A stretch of 64,000 nt of DNA from Oscheius dolichura (taxonomy: Eukaryota; Nematoda; Chromadorea; Rhabditida; Rhabditidae): assembly GCA_932521035.1 (NCBI GenBank), contig OW051495.1, positions 10,168,001-10,232,000 on the forward strand, given 5' to 3'. The notes beneath the pieces are model-generated. The model had not been told where the DNA came from and searched no databases. It was given only the letters and a program-made list of their open reading frames with translations. This document shows, one piece after another, positions 55,081 through 64,000 of the stretch (its first letter is position 1; every line of letters begins with the position of its first letter). A program made the position numbers and the translations under genes.

Positions 55081-55089
55081 CTTTTTATA
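55081..55089 (-). promoter_or_regulatory. TATA box of the 54-kb secreted protein gene
   Basis: TATAAAAAG on the minus strand, 26 bp before the ATG at 55055. Confidence 0.55.
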
Positions 55090-55622
55090 CATAGTCTACG
55101 ACGACCAACGACCTAGATTTACCCGGATTTGCCCCCTTTAAAGTCTCCAAAAACAAAAGGGCAACCTCTAATAATGGATAAAGGAAGACTAGACCACCAA
55201 TAGGAACATGTTTTTGGCGGAAGTGAGATCAAAGTTTTATTGTCTCGGTCTTTGTGAGTCAATTTGGTGGGCTGACTGTGCTGTTTTGCGTGGACCCCAA
55301 TCCCCTTATCTGTCTTCCGTCCCCTCTTTAAAAGGAGACTAAACTTTTTATTTTAATATTTATTAAAGTGCCACAATAAAACTTCATCTTTTTGTGTGTC
55401 TATCATACGAATAATGATCACAATTGCACAGAGGGAGGAAGAGAAGAACGAATAGATACAATTTGTACACGAATGACTAATTAGAATTAAGTAAGTGACG
55501 GCAGAAACGAAGATCTGGATCTGTATTCGACTGGCTGCGGGGAGGGTGGATAGCTGTTGACCGCGGATATGTTCTGACTTTGGTATGGACAAAAACGAGG
55601 AAGGGGTGACTAGAGGAGAAGA

Positions 55623-58542
55623 TTATGACTTGAGTTCGACGCGGGCAGCCAAGTCGAGCAGGGCCATCCACTGGGCCAGGTTGTCTTCACTGTCGGCGGT
55701 GATCTTGTACTCACGACGGGAGCCGACCTTCAAAACAAAGGTGTTCGGATCTCCACACATTCGGACTTCGCAACCGGGAAGGGGCAACATCAACAGAGCC
55801 GAGGAGTCCTGAAACGATTGGTTCAGTTTACAATAGAACTGGGGAAAGCTTACCGTTGGCCTGAGGTAGGAATACATACAGTAGTCGTTTCTCACGGCGA
55901 GATATCTCTCGTATGTCTTGTTCATACTTCCTCGGAACTGAAAAACATTAGTCTTGTAAAGATCACAATTAGAAATTCCTACCTTGACCCATCCTCCGTG
56001 TATCACTCCGTCGCCGGTAGCTGGCACGGTCAAGAGATTCTTTCGTTCCCCATTGAACATGCTCTGCGACCTCCTCACTCCATCGACTCCCTTATTCTTT
56101 AAGCAGGGTTCACAGACTCGGTTGTTCTTGCTCTCCGTTCGGTAGCGGCCGAAGCATTTCTTACAGAGCTTCCTTCTACATTTTCCGCATTTGATCCCAC
56201 GGGACCAGAGGCTGAACTCGACGTCGCAGTCAGCACAATGTTTAGATTCCCCTTGAGTAGAGGCTTCAGAAATGGAGGCTCTCTAAAATACGGTTGATTA
56301 GAGCCTAGAGCCAGAAAGAGGAGAAATGTACCTCTCCTCCGAAGGTAGCCGAATTGGCTTTACAGTCATCGATTACTATGCAAATGGCCTCCATCCATTC
56401 CCGTTTCTCTCGTTGGGTGTCTAAAAATACAAAGGGTAAGCTATCTGCCCGTACTCTAGTACTTTAGTTTTTAAAAGGTCTCCAAACGTGTCAATTGTGA
56501 CCGGTTAATGGGAATTTGGTTCAAATTTAGTACTCACCACAGAACATTTCAATGCATCTCTGTGGCCCGGTGCCGTCGGACCCTCTCAAATAGAAGGAAT
56601 GTTCCCTCTCCAGGTTGTCCCCTTCGCAGACCTATAATTTACCCATTACTTCCTGGTTTATTTCAATTAAACAGTACCTGTGTGTGGGTTGGACTAAACA
56701 CCGCCCGTAGCTTGTACTTTGCCAATCCTAACCGTCGCTCACTGGCCAAAATAACCAGGTCGTTGAACAGGAACAACGTCCTCTCTTCCGTCTTTTCCGT
56801 CGTCGAGGAGATCTTTTGAATGACTCCCTTGCGTAGGAGTTCCCTTCCGGGCGAGACCAATGAGATGGAATTGCCCAGCTCTTCCTGGACTTCGATGACC
56901 TTACCAAAGCCTTCCTAAAAGTCTGCTGGTCAGTCAAATTATTACCCAGACTTACCAATTTCTTCATCATTTCATTTGCGTGAGTGGCTGCCTGGAGGAC
57001 AAGATTCAAAGCGACCTCAGAGTCAGCATAGTCAACGTCCTGCTCAATTAAGTGCTTCTTGTATTCTTGGAGAAGAAGCTGGTATCGCATGACACGTTGG
57101 ACAGGGCAGATCAGGTGGTGCTGGAGGGGGAGGCCCTCACATTCCGGGAGTCGTTCAATCTCGGCGACGATTTCGGCAAAGCGTCTCTTCTTCTTGCACT
57201 CGTCGAAGACTTTCGTGGCCCGGTCGTAGTTATTTATGTATTCGGAGTACATCTTCAAGAACGGGGCCTGTTTACGGACAACGTTGGCGATTCTAAAAAT
57301 TCATCATTGAATACACTTTTAAGAAAAACGAAACCCCCTTCTAGCGGTTCGTTTAATGAAAAACTTCCCCGTTCGAATGTTGTTTACGAACCTTTTTGTG
57401 GAGTGCCAGTCGCGGCTGGCCTCCATCAGCTGTGGAAGGAAATGAGTGTTGTGGAACTGGTACAGAGAGCTAAGATTGGCAAAGAGCTTGTTGATCTTGT
57501 CTTTGTCGGTGGCTTTCTCGTCGATTACCCTCTGCCGGAAGATCTGAACCAACTCATTATTTAAAAAAAGAAGGACGCATTACCTCAGAGAGCAGTCTCA
57601 ACTTGTCCACATATCTCTGTTCCGTGTCGACCAGTTCCTTCGCCGCGAACCAGGCCTTCTCGTGTCGTTTCTTGGCTTCCGGCCTCTGTGCCCCATGATA
57701 AATTTCAGATTCCGTATCAGTTATTTCGGAGTGTTGATCTCGATTGTAGTTGATGGCTCTGAAATGATCAGAAGATTAAAAATGTATTGATGTTTATGGA
57801 AGGGGGAATAGAATTGCCGGGAGAGTAAGCATAATACCAAGAACAGCGCGTGTGCTTCCTGGTGTTTACGTAAACTGCGCGAGTTCTGGAGAGAACTTGG
57901 GATATATCAGCCGAGTTTGTATCGAACCTCCACTTGGATAGCTGCCAAGAACCGGGGAAATACAGTTTTCAGTCAAAAAATAATGTCAGGTTCCGCCTAG
58001 TGGCTATTTATTGCCAGACAGAATTCAAAATGGGAAATAACTGGAAAATTCAACTGGATATAACTCACTTCAAATGGTTCATTCTCCGTGGGGAGTACAA
58101 GTCGTCCTCTTCCGTCTCGTCTTCCGAGAGGTCGTCTTGCTCGTTATCAGACAACTTCATTCTGAAGCCACATTCTGGCCCCTAAAGTTCTCTTTTATTA
58201 TTAACTTATTTTGTAAATGGATACCTTGTACTCGACAAAAGCTTTGAATCGTCTCCGGCTCATGTTCTCCTGTTTTACACCGTTGACGTAAACATCTTGG
58301 GTGGAATAGGAACTGCTGAAAAGGACGGGTTGGATTGTTGTTTCAATCAATTTTCACTCGATGGTATTATGATAATTTGTAGGAAGCGGAGAGGTAAATG
58401 CCCCCGTTTCAAAAGTCGCTGGCTGGGTATCAAAGGTTCAGGAAGGGAAAGGAAGGGATAGAAGAGTAACTTACAGGATAAGGATCAACCTCTCCCAGAG
58501 GAATTCTCGACGTAGACGCTCAAGTTGTGATAATTGTCCCAT
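55623..58542 (-). CDS. FGD/EXC-5-type Rho guanine nucleotide exchange factor (DH-PH-FYVE-PH)
   Basis: The start is at 58542 (MGQLSQLERLRREFLWER), followed by about a dozen exons. Order: an acidic linker (SEDETEEDD); the DH domain, from AKELVDTEQRYVDKL (CR1) through AEIERLPECEGLPLQHHLIC and PVQRVMRYQLLLQEYKKHL (CR3); a PH domain with KISSTTEKTEERTLFLFNDL; a zinc finger of CxxC pairs (CADCDVEFSLW, IKCGKCRRKLCKKC, VCEPC); and a second PH ending WMALLDLAARVELKS. This domain order is that of FGD1-4 and nematode EXC-5, activators of CDC42 that organise cortical actin, for example in the excretory canal. The zinc finger keeps the Cys pairs but lacks the RHHCR phosphoinositide motif of a true FYVE. 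TATATAAG on the minus strand lies about 50 bp upstream of the ATG. Confidence 0.88.
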
Positions 58543-58730
58543 ATTTTCAGTAAAAAGCAATGAGTAGGACGGTCTGGTCCACCTCTCCCCTTATATATCC
58601 CTCCACCCCCGGCGGCACCACAAACACACAACAAAATCACATTCTGACAATTTCCCAATAAACATTTTGATCACAGACAAATAAGGCCATCCCCCATGAG
58701 AAACAGATAAACAGACGGAAATAAAGGTCA

Positions 58731-60641
58731 CCTGAAGCTTTTACTGGTCCTGGTGCGCGTGGTCGTCGACCCGTCGGGATTAGTAATCACTTCGGTATGA
58801 TTGGTGGCCGGAATCAGGGTGGACTTCGTTCTCATCTGGGCAAATAGATCCGGGAACATCTTCATGATGGCTCCCTGCCGTTGGCTCAGCATGCCTTTGA
58901 ATTTGTCCGAGACTTGATTCAATGCATCCTGGATGGCCAAGTCCTAAAATTTACATAAGTCTGCTTCTTTTCCGGATTGCAAGGAAGAACAAGCCGCATT
59001 TCCGATGACGCCAGCCCTTTTTCTAGACCATTGAGTCTCGAGAAAGGACGGAAAATGGTTGACTTGTATAAAACAAAGGCCGGAGAGACGGATGGCAGAG
59101 GAGGGGTGAATGGCAATCCGCCTGACTCACCTTGGGATTGCTGGGATCTAAAAGCATCATCGAGTCTTTTGGACCCAGGGTGTGGAGGCTTCGTTGGGCT
59201 ATGGATTGCATGGGGCGGATACCGAAGATGTCTCCCTGGACACGCTCACACTTGGTCTCTACTTCGGCTTCTGAAATTCTTACTCTCATTGAAGATTAGA
59301 TTAATTGCATAGCCAATCGCCCATATTTGGATATTTTGATCTCTTTGATCCCCATCATCGAAATTCTAAAACACAAGACATCCCTGTTGTCAAATAGTCG
59401 CGATCATTTTGTTTCTCACGATACGCGATATTTAGAGATAAAGACGACGGGGATATGGAATGTATTGACGGAAATGAGATAGAATCATGACTGTCAGACA
59501 ATGTTTTGGCGAGACATGGAAAAGCCACGAGCCGGGGACTAAAAGGTCAAAATGGGGAATACCATGCGTTTCGAAGAGGCGAACCCATCTCCGGTTGAAG
59601 TAATAGAAACGCTCCGTTGACATTTGGCCTTTTTGTGGAGAGAGGAGTTTGTCGTGGGAGGGTTGGAAAGAGTAGGGCTAGTAGTAGTGTTTTTCATTTT
59701 TCGGATGTGGTAGTCAAAAGATGTTGACGGGATAAATGGTGTCGGTTTTGACAGCCGCAGAGATATCACCGATACGGAATAACGACATTTACAGACCTCA
59801 CTTGGGGGTGACGGGTTTTTAATAATTTTAACAAAAATGTGGGCAATGGTAGGATAGACTGAAACGTTGGCTAGCTGGCCCTTTTTTGAAATTTGGAACC
59901 GCTGTTCCAACAAGCCGCGAGGGGGACTGCCCGGGCAGACCGGACCGTTATAGAACCCCCCTTGACTGAAATTCTGGCTCCCTTTTGTTTTTCTTCAAGT
60001 CAAACATTGGTCCAAAGACTACTACTGCTCCCCATCAATTTCAATGCTAAACGTTAGTCCCCTCCTAATCATCTTGGCGCCCTCCCCTTCCTCTCAATCC
60101 TTCTCCATGACGTCTCCCTCTGTGTGTTCACATGACACTTTGTGAAGGAACCAAGACCGAAAAACACATTCCAATTTGACACGAAAAAACTCTTCTTTGC
60201 ACACCATCTGACCCTAATTAACTTTTACGTCCCATTCCATGAAATTAGCACCCACCGGTTCCGTTGGTCACCCGGATGTGCTGGCTCAATTTGGAGATGT
60301 CGACTTGGACTTTGCGGCGGATGGTCTTGGTCATCTCGCCATCGGGAAATTTTATGGTAAAGGTGAAGACGATCACCCGGGAGCCGTCTTGATCAATCTC
60401 CTCGTGCTGGAAAGGGTCTCGTTTGGAAAATGGAAGAGAAAGAACGTTACCTGTTCCCGCCGGATGAGTTCTCCTCCTTCCAGGTCGACTGTCGGATAGT
60501 CACAATCGAATCCACTGGGATAGGCCATCGAGAATGCGTGAAGTGGAGGCTGCTGAACGAGCGACATGTTGCTCGAAGGCTTGTACGTCGTCTGCCCACC
60601 CGCCAGCTGCTTGACCGCGCGATGCCACGGCAGCGGAGCTG
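58731..60641 (-). CDS. Uncharacterised protein, 3' part well defined
   Basis: Minus-strand exons in order: about 60443-60641 (a frame from an acceptor, reading PLPWHRAVKQLAGGQTTYKP, then SSNMSLVQQPP and YPTVDLEGGELIRREQ), about 60248-60410 (DQDGSRVIVFTFTIKFPDGE, then KVQVDISKLSQHIRVTNGTG), about 59133-59290 (AEVETKCERVQGDIFGI, PMQSIAQRSLHTLG), and 58731-58946 (AIQDALNQVSDKFKGM, then TEVITNPDGSTTTRTRTSKS). A repeated feature is the PDG-turn with beta-strand character. The Gly-Thr-rich basic C-terminus is unusual. I do not recognise the family. Upstream exons probably exist before 60641; an ATG at 60567 could also serve. The intron at 59291-60247 is large for this window. Confidence 0.5.
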
Positions 60642-60699
60642 AAAAGATCAGAAGAAATGTTGCAATTAGCCGGGAAGAAACGAGCTCTTTTGTTTAGAA

Positions 60700-61190
60700 A
60701 AACGAGGGGAAGTCCCGCTTTTTTACACACTTCTTCCTCAGAAACTCAAAGATTTAGATAGAAAAGTATGGTTAATTAGTAATAAAACAACACGTGAGGC
60801 AGGAGAATAGAGAGAAAACTGGATTAAACGGGCCTAAAAAAAGCTAGGTGAGGGGCTGGGAATAGCCCCTAAAAATGTCAAGAAGCGCCCACTCCCTCCT
60901 CCCTGAGTAGTCGGAAGTTTTTAGATGTCTAAGTGACTTCTACTAATAGAATCCACGTGGGATATGGCTAGGAGGGGGCTGCCGTCAACACAGGGAGGCA
61001 CATCCCTATGATCTCATAGTAATCCAAGAATAGAAGTGACTACTGACAGGCTCTGGCTTTAAACACTGGTTATTAATAAAGAGAACCGAAAAAATAACAA
61101 GAAAAGACACAGGCTGCACCCGGCCTCTCCTACGGAAGCTTATGAAGGGGCTGACCAATGGGATTAATGAAACTTGAGGCTCAGAGACTA
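60700..61190. other. Intergenic, nothing recognised
   Basis: No gene, repeat or RNA was identified before the MITE at 61191. Confidence 0.35.
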
Positions 61191-61364
61191 TAGTCTGTCA
61201 AGAAAAAAGACGACATTCAAGGTCTAACTGGCCGAGAACAAATTTTAGTGATGGAGCGAACTGACAGATAATTTTTGAGCGGCCAAGAAGAGAAAAAGGC
61301 CAGTAAGTTCGACTCGCGGTTAAATCGTTAGACCTTGAATGTCGTCTTTTTTCTTGACAGACTA
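61191..61364. mobile_element. MITE with perfect 38-bp TIRs, TA target site
   Basis: The left 38 bp (beginning TAGTCTGTCAAGAAAAAAGA) and 61327-61364 are exact reverse complements. TA flanks both ends (61189-61190 and 61365-61366). 174 bp total, with no coding. Perfect repeats suggest recent insertion. The tip TAGTCT/AGACTA resembles the TAGTCC tips of the 10.8- and 34.7-kb elements, but the rest differs. Confidence 0.85.
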
Positions 61365-61369
61365 TAATA

Positions 61370-64000
61370 GATCTGTTTTTTTAAACATCTCTGCGTAGAA
61401 TGTCGTTCGTGGTTGGGGAATTAAAAGCACAGACATCCGGATCGGTTGTAAGGTGGGAAGAGAAAGAAGAGGACACAGTCTGACAAGCCGGATGAACAGC
61501 TGAATTAAAGGATGGTCATTCTATAGCGACACGATCAGCACAGGACTAATATATTGCAGTGAGCCTTCGAGGGGGACCTGCATGTCTAGAAGGAAGCGCG
61601 GCGCTTCCGGGAAACCCTCGAGTAGAAGTGCAATTATACTCAGTTCCGGAGATGGATGTCAACTGTTTCAAAAGGAGAGAGATGCAGAGATCGAGCAAGC
61701 TCTTGTCATAAGAGGTACGGTATTAATGTGAAGACTTTAGATTTCCCTATAAAAACAAAAAGGACAGCAAATTAGGAAGAGAGTGGACTATAAAACAGAG
61801 GATAGCCCCCTTGGGTAGAACAAAGAATACTCTGGGCGGAGTTACTTCCATGCCCTTCCGGCAAAACGTTTTTCCCCGAAAGGCCAAAGAATCTCATTTA
61901 GAGGAGAGGATTCCTTTTGTTTTCTCTACAAGGAGGAGGGCCGTTACACAAAATAGTCAGTGGAGGGAGAAAAGCCTCCCACACCACCAATTCCGACCAG
62001 TTGATTCATGTTTTGGGTCAATAAAAATTTAACGAGGTGATTTGAATGATGATTTGGATAGCAGGACAGAGAAGGTGGGAAAGGCGAAGAAGACGATCGG
62101 CACATCTTTTCCATTTTTTACGGGAGAGGCCCCTCAGAAAACAGTGAAAGTGAGAAGAACATCGGGGACAATTATTTTGCGGTTTGCCCCCGCTCCGTCA
62201 AGCTGGCAAAAGGTGGCAGTTGTCTTCACGGAGAGGAGCGAGGATGACGACCAAATAACCATAACAAATTTGCCACTTGTTCCGACGGATAATTGTCGGC
62301 CAAGGTGTCGTTACCGGCTGTGGATTAGGCAGAGTATCGTATTTCAGACGAAAGGGAAAACCTAGGTGATCGCTTGTACTCTTAGAAGAGAATCTAGCTG
62401 GTCTTTGAGAAAAACTGGAAGGTGTACAGAAAAAGAAAGTTAAAAAAGGTTACTTACTGGAGATAAGTCTCGGAACGACTACGCACAATAAAAATAAAGG
62501 GGCAGACAGGCAAATTCGACGGTTTTTGGACCAGTGAATAAAATCCAGGTTTACCACAAGAGCATACAAGAAAAAAGGAAGCAGGTGGCACTTCCTGAGA
62601 GAAGAAATTGCTCTTAAACGAAAAAAAAGGAAGGTGATTTCTAGGATTACAAGTTCGGAGGGGAAAAGCCGGGGTGTGTGACGACTCTGATACAATTGTA
62701 ATAGGACACCAAAACAGTGACAACACGTATAATCGACAGCTTTGCAGAAGCAAAAAACTTGGAAAATAGAGAAAGGGATGGATTGGTACCAAAGTTTGAC
62801 TGAAGAATATCTCGTTTCTCTATTTTACAGGTGTTCAGGAATGGCTGAGTAAAAACGTTGGCTATCGCTCAAAGAAAAATTTAAAATTGATGTTCTCCCA
62901 CTCAAAAAGATCAATTCCTTCCCCCCGGGCTCTGGAAGTAATAAAAAAGAAGAAAAGACGAGGGGGATTATGACGCCAGATGTGACATTTTTCTTAGTTG
63001 GAAACAATTTGTAGCATGAAGCTGACGGAGACAGAGACTGAGTCTACCCCCCGCTCTCTAGGATGACTCACACGAAAACATTTCCATCCCCGTTGTACGG
63101 ACACACACAAGCAGAACAGACCGTGTGAGAGCATACTGGCTGACGGGGACAGTCGATCACTGTTGCTGTGACTTCGGCAAATATTTTGAACCGGGAGACA
63201 ACGCCTGGCTCTATTTGAAAATCATCCATTTCCCAGACATTTTTGCCGGTTTGACGTGGTTTGGGAGAGGTGAGCTCGTCTTATCAGGTCTCTCTCGCGG
63301 TCTCTCTTTTCTAGCCACAATAGGAGGCAATATTCGAACACACACTCATGCAAATACCAGGGACGAGACGGTCGATTGATCGTCCGAGAGGTGAGGAGGC
63401 AGACCATCACCCGGCATTGGCTTCAATTGGCTCAGGAGAGGAAGACGAGGAAGAACAATAACAAAAAAAACAGAGAAGAGGCACAGGGGGATGAGTGATA
63501 ATGAGCAAAACTGTCTCTGATAACTGGAAGCAAAAAAGGCCAATAAATTTCGGGACAGATTGTAAAAGTTTAAACACGGAATTGTCGGTGTTTGTCAAAA
63601 ACGGAAGATGATATCATTTCCCCCGGCAGAAGGAGGAAATGTTTAGATTTGATCATAGGCGCCAATGATTCGAGATGCTCGAAATGTCGTAGAAAATGAC
63701 AAGGAGAAGGAAAATACTGTCACATGGACCGGGAATAACAATAAAGCACTGCTCACAATCCATTGAGGAGAAGACTGATCCCAAAAAAAAGCGGGCAATT
63801 TCAGCCAACAGATGGTTACAGACTGATCACCCCGAAATTTGCGACCTGCCCAGCCCAAACGGCTCTCACTTTCGCCTTCTTCTACTTTTAGCCCCGGCTC
63901 TCTCCCTACAAACAGACGACGTAATTTGTTTGACCGGAAATTCACCACATTAGAAGAAGCCTCCGTCGACTGATCTTTCCCTCCTGCTCCGTGGACCCTA
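61370..64000. other. No gene supported at the right edge
   Basis: Frames at 62042-62365 (plus), 62450-62792 (minus) and 63643-63948 (minus) have no recognisable product or splice structure. A gene may begin beyond the window edge. Confidence 0.35.

Noticed and set aside
1-64000. tRNA, rRNA or CRISPR features
   Set aside because: No cloverleaf with TTCNANNC-type T-loop pairing, no rRNA-like block and no spaced direct repeats were found by eye; a tRNA scan would be more sensitive.

Overview
This window is nuclear DNA from a nematode. The evidence is a 127-residue major sperm protein (MSP), nematode-type serpentine chemoreceptors, many introns of 39-60 bp with TTTCAG-like 3' splice sites, ER-type ELO and sigma-class GST genes, and an intercistronic gap of about 117 bp with a splice acceptor just before the second start codon. 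I cannot name the species. The supplied open reading frames are mostly single exons, so gene models were built by joining exons whose phases match. Where all phases close, the model is stated as complete.

Layout. 0.6-1.8 kb: two small secreted-protein genes. 2.0-3.8 kb: a dead LINE. 4.2-12.6 kb: a chemoreceptor block with two paralogous serpentine receptors in opposite orientation, one srsx-like receptor, one receptor pseudogene, a partial receptor and a MITE. 12.8-15.8 kb: an RMD/TPR protein and an orphan protein with a TH1/PH-like segment. 18.2-23.3 kb: a peptide precursor, a sigma GST, a small secreted protein and a REEP/DP1 protein. 23.6-27.2 kb (minus): an operon-like pair of helical proteins. 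28.4-30.7 kb: a BTB protein and the MSP gene. 31.6-34.0 kb (minus): an RGG-rich protein. 35.5-39.6 kb: two tandem gustatory-receptor-like genes. 42.8-46.9 kb: a two-TM protein with PY motifs. 47.1-48.9 kb (minus): a fatty acid elongase. 50.2-54.1 kb: two related protein kinases. 54.1-60.6 kb (minus): a secreted Pro/Gly/Gln-rich protein, an FGD-type RhoGEF and an unknown protein. 61.2 kb: a MITE. The rest has no gene I can support.

Themes. Chemosensation dominates, with at least six receptor genes or remnants from three families. Small non-autonomous DNA transposons of several TIR families (TA or TTAA target sites) are scattered through introns and intergenic DNA. Several small secreted-protein genes and the MSP gene have a TATA box 26-42 bp before the ATG. 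The observations most worth follow-up are the tandem Gr-like receptors, the operon-like helical pair, MSP-like debris inside an MSP intron, and an exact 64-bp copy of a BTB exon on the other side of the MSP gene.
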